Positions 33,234 through 51,455 of a stretch of DNA of 64,000 nt are shown one piece after another; the stretch's first letter is position 1; each line of letters opens with the position of its first letter. Under the pieces are notes generated by a model. It did no database searches and had not been told where the DNA came from. It worked only from the letters and a program-made list of their open reading frames with translations. The stretch is from Polytrichum commune (lineage: Eukaryota > Streptophyta > Polytrichopsida > Polytrichales > Polytrichaceae). Made by a program: the position numbers and the translations under genes. The stretch lies in NCBI GenBank assembly GCA_950295325.1, contig OX485806.1:18972001-19036000 (forward strand). The letters are read 5' to 3'.

Positions 33234-33955
33234 GTCAATGTAGTTGGGGGGGACTTATATAACCATTTATTGAGCACATGACTATTCACTTTGTCATTGA
33301 ATGAGATATTCATATGAGAAAAATGGCCAGAACCTCAATTTGGATTTGCTAGCCATGTTGTACTCATTTCATATTTCATATTCTTGGGAGAAGTGGGAAT
33401 GTATGAAAAAACAATCATTTAAGACCTATATGCCTTATAAGTAAGTTAGGAGAAATGTTGGAAATTGGTGGGTTTCTCATAAGCTAACCTTGGAATGTGC
33501 GCACCTACTCAAGCGCTATCGTGATGTGCCTCTCATGTGAAGGTGCTAGAGATAACTTGGGCTCATGTCAATCAATGTTTTTTGGCTTTGTTTTTTGGTG
33601 TTATGAGTGTATCCATGTTGGGTGCACAATGCACAATGAAGGATGTTATTTGGCTTTTGTTTTGTTTTAGCCAAATGTAAAGGTTTCTTAGAACTAGAGT
33701 TAGACCACAAGCGGGGAGCTATCATGGTTGATATGTTGGCAATGTCATCACTACAAGCATATGAGTTATAGTAATTGACATGCACCATTCCATTTTTATT
33801 TATTTTTTAATTTATTTTTTACAATTATGATTGTATTGTACAACTCACCTATACTCTTACTTTCAATCTCTTGCAACAATTGGCATATCATATTTGTTCT
33901 CTATATATGTTCCTCCCTTGCTAACCAACAATATGATCAAATACACATTGTTTAA
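33234..33955. other. Intergenic, nothing recognised
   Basis: AT-rich with a TTTATTTATTTTTTAATTTA run near 33796. No gene supported. Confidence 0.3.
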
Positions 33956-34360
33956 GGTAGGGGTGGCTATTTCCGTCCAAATTTCAGATGTGCCTAGTTG
34001 GGATGCTGAAACTATTTTTTTAATAAATTTTGAGCGCTCCGCAAAGCTGGTGCAAGAGTAACTATGAAAAAATCAAAAATTTCCGGCATGTTTATGATTT
34101 CCTACAAATTTTTAAAGGAAACCTTGTAGAGTGACCAAAACTCGCACATAGGGTACGTGGTATATCCACATGGTGGATTTCTAAAACCGACCACTGGCAA
34201 CATTAAACCGACCGTTGGCAACCAATGAAATGTTGGCAGCGTTGTGAACGGTAAAAGCACCTTGATAGGTGCTTTTGTAAACCCAGGTAAAAGCACCTTA
34301 AAAGGTGCTTCCGACATAGGGGTCGACTTTAGGACCCGCACGGAAATTGCCACCCCTACC
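33956..34360. mobile_element. TIR element, 405 bp (hAT-like MITE?)
   Basis: The left end GGTAGGGGTGGCTATTTCCG is inverted at the right end (CGGAAATTGCCACCCCTACC) with one mismatch. The inversion extends weakly outwards (TTTAA versus TTATA). TAGGGGTGGCAA-type ends are common in plant hAT MITEs, but I cannot find a convincing 8-bp duplication. Inside are two adjacent palindromes: AAAAGCACC...GGTGCTTTT near 34254 and AAAAGCACCTTAAAAGGTGC near 34291. Confidence 0.65.
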
Positions 34361-36746
34361 TTATACTTGCCAAGAGCAACATTTTAAGTAGAATTAAGTA
34401 ACAAGATCCCACTTGTGAATCTTCAAAACCGAAGATATGGGGAGAATTGGCCCCTGGATCTCGTTATTAGAGCATGTGCGTGCGTGCATGTCTCCCTATG
34501 GACAACTTCTTGAGAACGGTTTTGGTGAGTGAAACTTGAAGATCCATGCTCTCAATGATTGACTACAAGAGATTGAAGCTCGAGGTTCATGGTGCCAACA
34601 CAAAGAGCTATTTGCTACATCATGAAGCCAAATTACTACATGAATCAACACAATGAAATCAACGCTAAGTGCACCTACCATCCTTCATCACAACAATGGC
34701 ATTTGATGCCAAGCATGTTGTCTCTAGATTCCAAAATCAAGTTGGACATTCCATTGGACACAACACTTCAAGTCGCATGAGGTTTGCACATATTGCATTG
34801 AAGATTATGCGCCTTAGGGTATGCAATTTGATCATGCGAAAGGATTGCAAATCATAAGCCTAGGAAAATATAGAGATTGGTTCATATTTTATTATAGAGG
34901 TAGCAAAGGACTTCCGAAGTTGCAAGATAATCCATAGCGAATTCTTATGCGATTGTACGCATGTGTTCGATTTCCGTGAGGATTGCTTGAGAAACCTATA
35001 ATGAGCATCCTCCTTTGTCTTTTGACATTTTGGGGCACAAACAAACAAAGTTTAAGGGTTAATATATTGTTTATCATAGCTTGAAATTTGAATTTGAATT
35101 TTCCAAAAAGGTACACAATTACTTTACACAAATTTTAGTAGTAAATAAATTATTTTGATTCAAAAATTTAATGGTTTAAAAATGTAGATATTACATGGGC
35201 ATACATATTATCCCAAAGTAGCACAAAAATGTATAAAAAATAGTAATAATAACAAATAGCATTATGAAAAATTGGATATACTTTGTTTCAATTTTACTAC
35301 CAACTCGAGGTCTAATAACTTGAAAAAAGGTTATGTAAATTGAGAATAGAGCTAGAATTTATATATTCAGAGTTGATCTCCTCTTGTTCCAATTATAGCA
35401 TACACACTCATTATGAGTTTTATGGTAAATTAAAAATGATCCTATATTTAAAATGAAAAACTTAAAAATGAAATGAAATGAATATATTTATATTATTTTT
35501 ACTCTTTATAAATTTTTATGAAAAATTACATTAAAAACATATATATCTTAGTTTGAAATATATAATGTTTCATTAATCAAATGAAACGATTATGCATGCT
35601 AATGGTAGTGTATGTTGTATATTTGCATTGTGCAAGTCATGGGTTTCAGGAACAACCTTGTGCTAGTGACAAAGACCACAAACACTTCTTCTTATGATAA
35701 AAGTTGCAAATGTTCAAGCTTGACCCAAATGTGGATTCCCTTATACAATGGGTTTCTTGATAGATACACATGCGTTGGTGTGGACAATAAGATCATCATT
35801 GAGCCCTTTAAAGAGACGAGGGTGAGAGGTGTTTACAACACCCACCATAGTGAATGGTATTTGATCCAAGCACTCAACTCTAGTTACCGCAAAATGCACA
35901 ATCCCATCAATTTAATAACTTACATTGGCTATAGTTTTTTATCCACCTTCATAACACACCCATGATGTGATCATTGCTTCAAGTGTGCATGCAACATGGG
36001 TTTTAAGAATCGTGTAAGTAAGTGTATATTCAATAAACGTATATTTTTGCAAGAATTATGAGTATGTAGAATTATTGGCAAGCTATCGTGGGATTGATAG
36101 GTTTGAGCCTTAGTTACATATTACAACTCATATGTGTGTATTATGTGTGTGGAAGGGAGTGGGGCACGTGTGTATCGAACCCTTTATTAAAATCTCTGAT
36201 AACAAAAATTAACAAGTAAGAATTAAGAACGAGTTGTAGGTACAAATCATTAACTAAAAATAATCTCATATACGTATATAATAATTTTGAAAACCTAGAG
36301 TAAAATCCCTCAATTACGTATATTGGTTGCAAATTTTTAATGGTAAGGGATGACAACAACATTGTGGGGTACAAGGTATATTTAGACAAAACAAAACTCT
36401 CGTATGTGAATCCTTAGGAAGACCCATACAACCCTATTTATTCTATGCTCTACTGTATCTATAAAATTGTCTAGAACAATATCCATCCCATATATATATA
36501 TTCTCATTTATGAAGAAATTAAGAAAATAAAATGTGATTTCCTATTATTGTGATGAATTGAGAATAAGTTGAGTATGGATCCTATGTCCTCACCTTGAAT
36601 CTTATCTCACGAGGTTGGTTCATGCTCTAAGGTAGGTTCACACGTTCGCCCACCATCAATGAAGGTCCTTCTTTTCCACCCACCTCGTCATTTGTACTTG
36701 TGGTTTGTCCTAGGCAGTTGGAAGATGTGCACCTAAGATTGGTGTA
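34361..36746. other. Intergenic, very AT-rich centre
   Basis: 35140-35600 is extremely AT-rich. A 117-codon frame at 35612-35965 is open and of ordinary composition but unrecognised, with no partner exon seen. Other frames are short. No tRNA or repeat with clear ends. Confidence 0.35.
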
Positions 36747-37523
36747 CAGTCTAACCTTGATAATATCACACCATCCGTTTCACCATAAAGTGTGATATAA
36801 ACAAGGTGTGACATATTTGATAATGTCACATTTTGAAGATTTTTGTATAATGTGATATTATCAAAAAAATAGGTAGAAATATAACAAATACAAGACTTCA
36901 ATGTTTTTGAATGTAAAATATAATTCAAAATTGCGAATAACAACAAGAGCACATCATAATGTGTCATTGAGATCAGGTAAAGACCTCTCACTAGAGACAA
37001 AGAAGCTTCCAATGTCACATTGTTTTAGTGATGTTAAATGTCCAACACCAATTCTAATGAGTTTGTCATGGATTTTTTTTCCTTTCCTAACAACTCCTGA
37101 GTGTTGAAAATCTGAGAACCTTGGCTAGCCATAAAATTCAAAACATCTTTAGCATATTTTTGTGCATCGCTTACCTTCACTACTTTAGACTCATCATCAC
37201 TGCTATCAACAATCAATGGGTTTTCTTCCATGGAATCAAGTACATGTTCGCCATCTTGCACTAATTGCACAAGCTCCTCAGTAGAATATTCCACCTGAAA
37301 ATCATCTTCACCTTCCATGTTTATGTACTCACCATCACATACAATCCATTCATATTTGATATTATCACATTTACACTACGGATTTTGGAAAAAATAGTGA
37401 CATTATCAAGGGTGATAGGGATAATAACGAGGGAGTTTTACACTAAGAAAATTGGTTTCAAACTTTTAAGTGACAATATCAAGGTGTTCTATTAACAAGG
37501 GTGACATTATCAAGGTTAGACTG
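36747..37523 (-). mobile_element. pogo/Tigger-like element, copy 3 (short deletion derivative)
   Basis: TA-flanked (36745-36746, 37524-37525), with TIR CAGTCTAACCTTGATAATAT and its inverse ending GGTTAGACTG. It contains only the acidic C-terminal part of the transposase on the minus strand (about 36960-37318). The tail reads QCDIGSFF instead of QCDIRSFF. A deletion joins GTTTATGTACTC to the subterminal repeats at about 37330. Confidence 0.88.
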
Positions 37524-37656
37524 TACCCATTTGACGCAAAAACCTCACTCCTCCAACCTCTAAGAGGGTTGCCTATGATGGTTCTCAAACAAAGGCTCCT
37601 CATTGATGGTGGTGTTGGTTTTGGATCATATGTTGCAAATTTGCAGACTTAAGGGA

Positions 37657-37805
37657 GGGTTTACATTAACGTATGATTGGTCCAAGAAAGTTGGAGTCTA
37701 AAACACTCCTTAAATGGACTTTACATTTGGACTCATGACTGGACCCATGCTTGAACTTTGATACCTCAAGTCGGGTGGAATATTTTCTTAAGTTAATGTA
37801 AACCC
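37657..37805. mobile_element. Small TIR element (149 bp)
   Basis: GGGTTTACATTAAC at 37657-37670 is perfectly inverted at 37792-37805 (GTTAATGTAAACCC). No clear target duplication is visible. Non-coding MITE-like sequence. Confidence 0.6.
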
Positions 37806-37814
37806 ATTAGAATG

Positions 37815-38275
37815 ATTTACAATTGGCCCTCGTAGCGCGTCCTATGGCTTATACACTCATTCAAAAAAATCTCCAGAAGTTTGGAATTAGTTATCTTGAT
37901 GTCAAGATGACTAATATCAAAATTATGGTACCTTTAAGTTTCTTTCATAAATTTTTTATTTTTCTCAAAGAGTTTACAAATGGCCTTCACTACACTTCCC
38001 AAGTTTTCACTTCGATTTTGAAAATTCTCCAAAAATTTGGAATTAGTTATCTTAGTGTTGAGATGGCTTATGTTAACCTTTGGGCACGTTTTTTTTCTTT
38101 TTTTTTCATAATTTTTTTTTCAAATATTTTCCAAATGGTTTTCAAAGTGACCTTGAAAAATCTCAAAAATATTGAATTTTTTTTGCTCAATGCCAAGGAT
38201 AATAATATCAACATTTGGATAACCTTGAAGATAGCTCAACCTGTCTTTTATTTTTTCTCAAATGCTTTGTAAATG
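37815..38275. repeat. Imperfect tandem repeat, about 3 diverged units
   Basis: CTCCAGAAGTTTGGAATTAG (about 37872), CTCCAAAAATTTGGAATTAG (about 38029) and CTCAAAAATATTGAATT (about 38162) mark units of about 130-157 bp. Each is followed by a run of T and an (A)AATGG phrase. The 149-codon frame at 37823-38272 just reads through this repeat (Phe/Ile/Lys-rich) and is rejected as a gene. Confidence 0.6.
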
Positions 38276-38939
38276 GTGTTGTCAAAACTCATGTGTGGGT
38301 TCCTATAGCAAGGAGTTGTGCTTTACTAAGTGATTAGTCAAACATAGAATTAGATCACTTTTGAGGAGGTGACCACAACTATTGGCGAAGGAGAAAATTA
38401 GTGAAGGATAGTGTAAGAGCGGTGCTTGTAACCCTTAGGATGACCGCATAGAAAGTGATGATTAGGATAGTGAACTAAGGGTTTCTTAGACCACAAATCC
38501 TAGTACCTACTTAGAAAGTGTAAAAGTGGGTGAGTAGTACAAGGGAGTGGTGACGTTTTGTGGTGTACAACCTTGCTAATGAATGTAATAGTGTTGGTCC
38601 TTAAAATACTAGTATATGGGTTGGAAGGGATCCCTAACTTGTTTGTGGTTGTAGCACAACTTGTCATTGTGCAAGCAACAGTCCAAGAAGTCTTGGAGAG
38701 ATGAGACTTGTGTATATCTTACCGTCATTTTCCCTAATAACAAGAAGTATCCACTGCATTATTGTTAGAGTTAAGAGGACTAAGTTGGCCAACGCCTCAA
38801 TATCACTACCGGCTTGGGACCCACCCTTTATAGTATAATGGGTAATCTTGGTCGTTATAGACTAAGTTAGGAAGCTAAAAGTAAATATGGTAGATCAATG
38901 AGGGCAGGTTTGCATAATCACAAGTTGAAGGGTTATAAC
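38276..38939. other. Intergenic, nothing recognised
   Basis: No supported gene or repeat boundaries. Confidence 0.3.
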
Positions 38940-39340
38940 CAATGTTGGACCGATATACATGTGAATGCATGGTATCAATAAACAACACTTATAACGGTAT
39001 CAAAAAACCTATCGGTGGCTGTAGAACCAATAAAATATTGATATTTGATGGGTATGTCAAGGTGAGAGGATCTTGTATAACCATGTTATTATTTGGGTCA
39101 ATACCATTCTAAACCATATTGATACTGATCCAATTTTACTTAGCTATGAAGGCCCTTGCATGGTATGTATACTCAAATGGTATCAAAGATAAAAACACTA
39201 TCAAATACTTGTACCATATTATTTATCAAAAAAATGTGACATCTTCATTGTAGATACCTAAATGGTATTACTAAAAATGATTCAAATCCAACACTTATTA
39301 TAATGCTTCCGGTATAAGAGGAGGAAATCATATAATATAT
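38940..39340 (+). repeat. Dispersed repeat R4, copy 2
   Basis: Diverged counterpart of 8345-8750. The open frame present in the first location is broken here. Confidence 0.55.
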
Positions 39341-40930
39341 GATACAACTAACACATAGATATGGTTGTAAGTAGGTCAAAATATAAGGTAGTGCATCTAC
39401 AAGTGTTGACCAATATCAGGGGGTGGGTAGTATTGATACAAATTCAAGAACAATATCACTAGTAACATTGTAGTAATAAGGTATAGGTTGTAGGGTGACG
39501 TAGACTAGAAAGGGTACCTAACTTGGGTAGTGGAGTTAATTTCATTAGAGCTACCGACTTCTTTCAATCACATTATTGCATAAACGCAAATTATGAAAGT
39601 AAATGTATCATGGAAAGGTAGACAAGAACAAAAGAAAAAAATAGCTTCACAAATCTTAATAAAGGTGTTGACTAAATTGGGATCATTTATTGATGCCTAT
39701 GCATCCACCCTCGACATCTACGAATGGCAGGATGTAACGATCAAAATCCAACAATGTACTACAATGTGATGGTGTTGCGGTTTGTTCCACAACCTTTGCG
39801 ACCGTCTTTGCATGTAATGGGATAATTATGCAATTGGGAGGGGACATCACATTTTTTTTCTTTAAAAAAATAAAAAAGAAAAGAAACTCAAATATTTGGC
39901 ATTCATTTTGGATAATAACATGTTGAATGATTTCAAAATTGAATAGACATGAAACAAATGGCAAACTTATCTACTCCATCAAAATTTCATGAAAACCTTA
40001 TGAATGGGTTCCTCATCATCGTCATCAAGGGAGATCATCTTCGACATTGAGCCACCGCTATGAGGTGAGGATAGAGCATTGTATGATGGTGCCAAGATTA
40101 CATTGAATATGGTAGAGTCTCTCTCAAATGCGATGAAGTAGCGCTATTACACCAACAAACATGAATAAATGCATGTGCAGTCCACATCGATGTAGACTGA
40201 GATTATATTCAATGTTTGAAATCTAACCTACATGAATCTAGAAATACAAACTACATCATGCTCAATACTTGGAATACACTTGCATTATTATTTAAAGAAA
40301 ATTGAATGTTGAATCTAATGACAATGCTAAAAATTATATCCAAACTCTCATGCCAAGTTTGCAGTTGTTGATTTTAAAGAGTAAAGTAAGACAATCAATA
40401 ACTTGATTGCACTTTGTGTGAACTCCCCACTCATATTATTATGAACAAAGATGTTATTAATTATGCCAAAACACCACAATTATAATATTCTAGTGGGTGC
40501 ATCTCCAAATATTTTGCCAACCTCATTGCTCACAGGTTACTACTCATTGCTCCTTGCTCACATGTTAGCACTCCCCATCTTAAAGGGACATGAGGGTTAA
40601 GTTTGTTGTTGTTTTTAAGTTCTTTAAGGATTTGTGGCTCATAAACTTTTTAATGGTTTTCTTTATATATGAACATTTCACGTTTCGATATGTGTCATTT
40701 ATGTCTCAAGCTAATTTGGAAGTGTGTTATGATGGTTCATTGCACCCCATATTCTATAAAGTGTCGGAGCACCCCTACATTGTCCGCTCAACATGTTGCC
40801 ATCGAAGACCAACTGTTTTGGAAGGCTCATCCATGGCCCAGCCACCGATCTACCCCTCGTTGTTGGACCTATGTAAAATGCACAATAGATAGAAAAATGA
40901 GCCAAAAACAATCTCAATCTTGCCACTAAC
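39341..40930. other. Intergenic, nothing recognised
   Basis: Frames at 39683-39964 and 40590-40980 overlap on both strands and show no domain. Unclassified. Confidence 0.3.
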
Positions 40931-40931
40931 A

Positions 40932-41081
40932 TGATCATAACATATTTCAGATCCATAACAATGTTCCATGGTACTGACATTATTATATGGAATACTCCTC
41001 ACATTCATACTAAATGTGAGGATTGTTCTACATAATATTGTCAGTCCCATAGAACATTGTCATGGATCTGAATTATGTTAT
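40932..41081. other. Long hairpin with about 71-bp arms
   Basis: ATCATAACATATTTCAGATC... (from about 40934) pairs with ...GGATCTGAATTATGTTATGA (to about 41083) over about 71 bp with roughly nine mismatches and a loop of fewer than ten bases near 41006. No target duplication is visible at the ends. Either a foldback MITE or an inverted-duplication hairpin RNA locus. Confidence 0.65.
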
Positions 41082-41139
41082 GATATCCACGAAACGAAAA
41101 CAAAATTAATGACATATTAATTTTAATGCTACACGAAAT

Positions 41140-41420
41140 CAAATATATTGGTGGAGTGATTTCCACCAGCTTCCTTGGCAAGAGGGTCCACGTGTTACAA
41201 GCTCTCCTATATTTCAAAACTATTATACATGTAGATGTTGGAGAGGTCCACCTACAATTGTCCTACCCACGTCCTTCCTAGATATAAAATCAAGGAGGTG
41301 GGGGGGGGGTCCCAATTTTAGTATCTACACTAAAAACCCTTATTCAATGTGGCCCACACTATTCATCATCGACCCACATTCATTATCTTGCAATCGTTGG
41401 TGACACTTGATGCTACATGA
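41140..41420 (+). repeat. Dispersed repeat R5, copy 1
   Basis: Shares ordered blocks with 41705-41940 and 42230-42455: GGCAAGAGGGTCCACGT, ACATGTAGATGTTGG, GGTCCACCTACAA, a poly-G run, GTGTGGCCCACACTATTCAT and CATTATCTTGCAATC. Poly-G at about 41303-41312. Confidence 0.65.
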
Positions 41421-41704
41421 CAAATTATGTAGACTACTCTTAAAAAAAACGACAAACCAATTTGAATGCCACATTAAATTGAATATTTATTGTACATCAT
41501 TATGGTATTTAGTGTCACTTACTATTTGGAATTACACAATGCTCTAAATTTTAACTATGTATTCCATGGTTTATCAACAAAGGTCAAGTGGGCTGATCTG
41601 CATATTGTAATATACAAATGACTTCACTTAGTAAAAACTTACATTCTCAACAATAAATTATAGCTCTATGTAATTCCAAATAGTAAATGACACTAAATAC
41701 CATA

Positions 41705-41940
41705 AAGGGGTGGACTGGTTTTCACCGCCTTCCACGGCAAAGGAGTCCAAAACCATCACATACGTAGATGTTGGTGAGGGTCCACCTACAACCGTCCTTC
41801 CTATATATAAAGTTTAAGGGGGGGGGGACAAAGGGTATCCGATTTTTTGTCATCTACACGAAACACATGATTCAGTGTGGCCCACACTATTCATCATCCA
41901 TCTACATTCATTATCTTGCAATCATTGGTGATAACTACAC
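41705..41940 (+). repeat. Dispersed repeat R5, copy 2
   Basis: Same block order as copy 1, with its own poly-G run at about 41818-41828. Confidence 0.65.
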
Positions 41941-42229
41941 TTAACATGGTGACCATTGTGACTAACACAAATCCTCTAACACTTCATAAAGATCTATATA
42001 TTGTTTTTTTACTTATATTGCGATAATAGTTGCAATATTGGACCAAAATGATTATAAAAAAATTGAACAAATGTAGTAAATAAGTAAGAAGACACACTCA
42101 CATGGCTCCACATGTCTCCATGTTTCAAAAAAACAAAAAAACAAAATTGGCTTTGTTTAAGTAACTCGAAACCACAAGTCGACGCAATTAATCACTTCAT
42201 TCAAAAGGTCTCATTAATGACCCTATTTG

Positions 42230-42470
42230 ATGCAGAGAGGGTGTCACATGACACTTGGTGCTGCAGGACAAGTCACGTGGAATGACCACTCTAATTAACT
42301 TGACACACCAATTCTAATGCCACACTAAACCAAATATATATATATACATTTAATGTGTGTAGTGGTTTTCGCCGCCTTGCCCGGCAAGAGGGTCCACGTA
42401 TCACCATGTTTCCTAGATTTTCAAAATCCACCATACACGTAGATGCTAGAGGTCCCTAGGTGACCTACAC
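42230..42470 (+). repeat. Dispersed repeat R5, copy 3 (blocks rearranged)
   Basis: Holds GGCAAGAGGGTCCACGTATC and ACACGTAGATGCTAG blocks, preceded by the GACACTTGGTGCT ... CACACCAATTCTAATGCCAC blocks found after copy 1. It ends just upstream of the kinase gene's leader. Confidence 0.55.
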
Positions 42471-42475
42471 GGGCG

Positions 42476-42529
42476 ATGGCGGAGGCGTCGAAACAGAGGA
42501 ATCAGCGGGGGAAGCGTGGAGATTGTTGA
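42476..42529 (+). other. Possible upstream ORF in the kinase leader
   Basis: ATGGCGGAGGCGTCG opens a 17-codon frame (MAEASKQRNQRGKRGDC) ending in TGA, about 190 bp before the kinase start. It lies in GC-rich leader-like sequence right after the repeat. Whether it is transcribed with the kinase is unknown; it could also be the remnant of another exon. Confidence 0.25.
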
Positions 42530-42720
42530 TGACTTAGAGGCCACAAACAAAATCGCAAACACAGCAGTAACAATTCTCGTGAAGCATCGGAGAAGAGACA
42601 TCGAAGGGCTTGTGCGCTTACTTACTTACTTCTGTTGGAATTTTGTGGGTTAGCAATAGGAGTGAAGAGTGAGCAACGGAGGGAGAAGAGGAAGAAGAAG
42701 GTAAAGGAATCGGGAGGAGA

Positions 42721-48127
<5,407 letters not shown>

Positions 48128-51064
48128 CCAATCCCATTCTAATCTTTGGCATCATTCATGTTCATGGTGAATAGACACAAAACATGGTGAGCAGATTTTG
48201 TGGTTTTGGTAGTGTTCACCTACTTTGGTCGATGTTTTACAGTACATGAGGAAGGTACAGATGCATCCAAGAGAAACTAAATAAGAACTTGGGCGCTTAC
48301 AGAAAACAGGAAATTGAGGGGTTCAACGCAAGATTTCACCAAATCAGATATATAGGGATCGTGGAAGAAGAGTTTGTTCCATCCTATGGCTGGATATTGT
48401 TCTGCAATGACGACAAGCAAAGCTGGCTCAGAATTGCAAAGATGATGGTGGCAATTTGACATTCAGGCTTCAGATGCATGTAACATGTAGCAAAATCTTT
48501 CAACAAAGCTTCTCCAGCAATGTTATTAAGCAATGCACCTAGTGCTGTAGTACATTGATTTGATTTATCAGGGGATTATGCAACCTTGGCATTTTTTGGC
48601 CAAGTCCATCAAGGAAGATGCAATTAAATTATTGGTTGATTGGTCACAACATCTCAGTAAACTTGGCCTCAAGTATTGGTTCAAGTAGACTCCAATGAAG
48701 ATCTAGAATCATGAGGTGTGATTTGAGTTTGTATGAAGGCATGGCCCCAAAATTTTAAATGGAATTGAATACAGAACAGTCAGTCTCTTGTTCTGGTATT
48801 GATTCACGCCAGCATTTTTCTGCAACTTTTAGCTAGAATATACGATTGTTGAGTTCTATAGGTAATGTACCATTCTCATACTTTCATTTTTTTAGTCCTT
48901 CCAAACAGCGAATAGGACTCTAGTGCTTTAGGGTTCAATACAGAAAACTACTTAAATTTGGTTATGACACCACTTTGAAAGTGTTAGGTGTTGCCCTTCA
49001 TTTACTGGTTGTTGTGACCCTTGGACACATTTGTCCTAGCAAAGTTGTACCATGTGAGGTAGATGTGTGTTATTTAAATACTCACTTCCTGGAAAATATG
49101 AAGCATGCAATTAATGCCAGATAATTAGCATTTCCAAATTGTGCATGTAGCCATTTGCCTCATCATTTTTGGAGCTCATATGAATATCTTGTTCATTATC
49201 AAAGTGAAGATTCTCGTGTTCATCAAGTATCATATAAGTCCCCCTAATCATGTGGACTACTGAGCCCTAAATGTTTAGCATATTTTGAGCACATAGTTTA
49301 ATCTCATTTAAACACAAGTTTTTTGGTGTCTGTTCTTAGATACACACATAACTACATACCACCTAAGTATAGGTGTCCAAATTATTGTTGTATTGGAATT
49401 AGGCATGTCTACCCTAGTCTATAGGGAATCCATAGACAAATCAGTGATCAAAGAGAGAGAAAAAACGCCAATTGCTACTATTGTTGTGAATGAGGGATGC
49501 ATCAACTTGATTATAACCACGAGTTCATATGTGAACTTGAAACATGTTTATTGAGTATGGTTATGGGACAAGTGCTACTACCAAATAGTCAAATTTGTAC
49601 TTTCCAACCAAAACATCTTGCCCTTGCAATATATTGGTACAACTTTAGCTATCTACATAGACAACTAAAACAACATTAAGGTATGTTGCCTAATCGTGGG
49701 TACTTCCAACTCTGCAAGCATTTTTGCCCATGGGATTGGATTGGGAACAATCATATCTACTTTGCAATTGCAGAGCACACAAATTGTCAAGTTATGTTTC
49801 ATAATCATTATAATTGAGATGCAAAATTTATAGAAGGTCAAGGAGATGATTCTCTTTCACTCTAGGTGTTTGTAGGAAAAACTAGCTTCAAGCTTGGGTA
49901 GATCTTACACCTTGCACCCTCGATTGCATTCTTTAGTGTCCTACTTAGGTTCTAGTGCCAATGAATTAATTAATCCTAGGGAGTCCGGATAACCTAAGAT
50001 TGGTTCCATTTGGGACGCACCTCTTCAATTGAATCTTGGTAGATGGAAGAAGGCCATATATCCAAAGAAAGTCTACTTAGAATTTGAGTACACACAACAA
50101 CATTCTTATCGTTACATGGGCATCCTCTCATAGCATGCCTCTTTTGCATTAAGGGTATAAATGGAAGCCACACTCTTGAGCACAATATTGACTTCAACAT
50201 TATAGTTAACTTAGTTCTAAGGATTCTCGATTTCTAGTGCACCTTACCACGTATGGTCCACCCAATCATAGTGGAGGTACCCAATGGGTGAATCATATAT
50301 TTTCAACCAATCATGTGAAAACCTAAGGATTTGCCCTTGGGAGGGATGCATAGGTGCAAGCTGACCTGTCCACTTTGTTGAAGGTGTCCACCTCTAGAAG
50401 CAAGCTACATTATTCTTCCAAGGACCCCTCATCTTCTCATGATACCTGTTTTGCATCACATATATAGACTCAAACAAACTTGAAGACGAAACAACACCAG
50501 CATAATTCACGACGGTGGCAACATTGGAGCCATCTTTCTTTTCCTTTATTTAGTTCGCCGGATTAGTAATATTTACCCAGTGTTGAGCTGACTCTTTAGG
50601 AAGTCTAACAAGTGCCACAAGCATGGGATTACTTACCTGCCCAGCAGGTGTTGCAGGAAAGCATGAGCAACCAGCTCCCCACACCCCAAGAATCTCAGCG
50701 CCAACTTGGTGATCTTTGAAAAGGTACCGATTGTCAACACCACCATGATTGTATAACTAGTCGAGTGCCTGAAACATCCAATCTCAACCCTTGGGATCAA
50801 CAGGGCTAGCCTACCACTAGCATTAGCACTAGCATTAGCATTAGAATTAGTAGCATCGGTGAATGTATGTCAATTTCAGCTAGTTTTCAAGAGATTAAAT
50901 ACCTCTTTTTCTGAGATCAGCCATGGAAGTTCGGCCAATTGGGTCAACTGTACTGATAAATTTCAGTAATTCCTGTTCCAATGATCATCACAACATGGCT
51001 ACTTCACAGAATCTTCAGAGAGTACTAAGACATGATAGTGTGGACCTCGATGATCATACCATTG
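48128..51064. other. Kinase 3' flank and intergenic spacer
   Basis: 48128-48850 probably includes the kinase 3' untranslated region. The rest shows no supported gene. An ATTAGCACTAGCATTAGCAT hexanucleotide-like repeat lies at about 50820-50852. Short frames (for example 49994-50200) have no recognisable domain. Confidence 0.35.
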
Positions 51065-51455
51065 ACCTCACAGCTGCATGAAGGTTATGCATGTTGACCA
51101 GGGCGTTTGTCAAAATTGTGTGAAGATTTTTATGTTCCTGTGACATCCGGAGAAAAATTGTAATCGATGAACTGATCAGCCAGAATATTGAAGGTGCGGA
51201 AAGGTTATGTTATATTTCCCAGGGCGTTTGTCAAAATTGTGTGAAGATTATTATGTTTCTGTGACATCTGGAGACTAGTTGTGATCGATGAACTGATCAG
51301 GCAGAGAACCAAAGGTGCGGGAAGATCATGGTATATTTTTCCCAGGATGTTTGTCAAAATTGTGTGATTTTTGTGTTTCTGTGACATCTCTGGAGAAAGT
51401 TGTGATCGATGAAGTACTGATCAGATAGAAATATGAATCAGGTGCGGGGGATGCC
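51065..51455 (+). repeat. Tandem repeat (about 121 bp, 3 copies) running into the GT92 start codon
   Basis: GGGCGTTTGTCAAAATTGTG at 51101 and 51222 and GGATGTTTGTCAAAATTGTG at 51345 mark three units with periods of 121 and 123 bp. Each is followed by TTCTGTGACATCTGGAGA-like, ATCGATGAACTGATCAG and GGTGCGG blocks. The last GATCAG...GGTGCGGG block (51418-51455) contains the ATG of the downstream gene. Confidence 0.85.

Noticed and set aside
35612-35965. 117-codon frame of ordinary composition
   Set aside because: No recognisable domain, repeat partner or splice partner; left as unexplained in the intergenic entry.
37823-38272. 149-codon Phe/Ile/Lys-rich frame
   Set aside because: It reads through an imperfect tandem repeat with T-runs; no domain.
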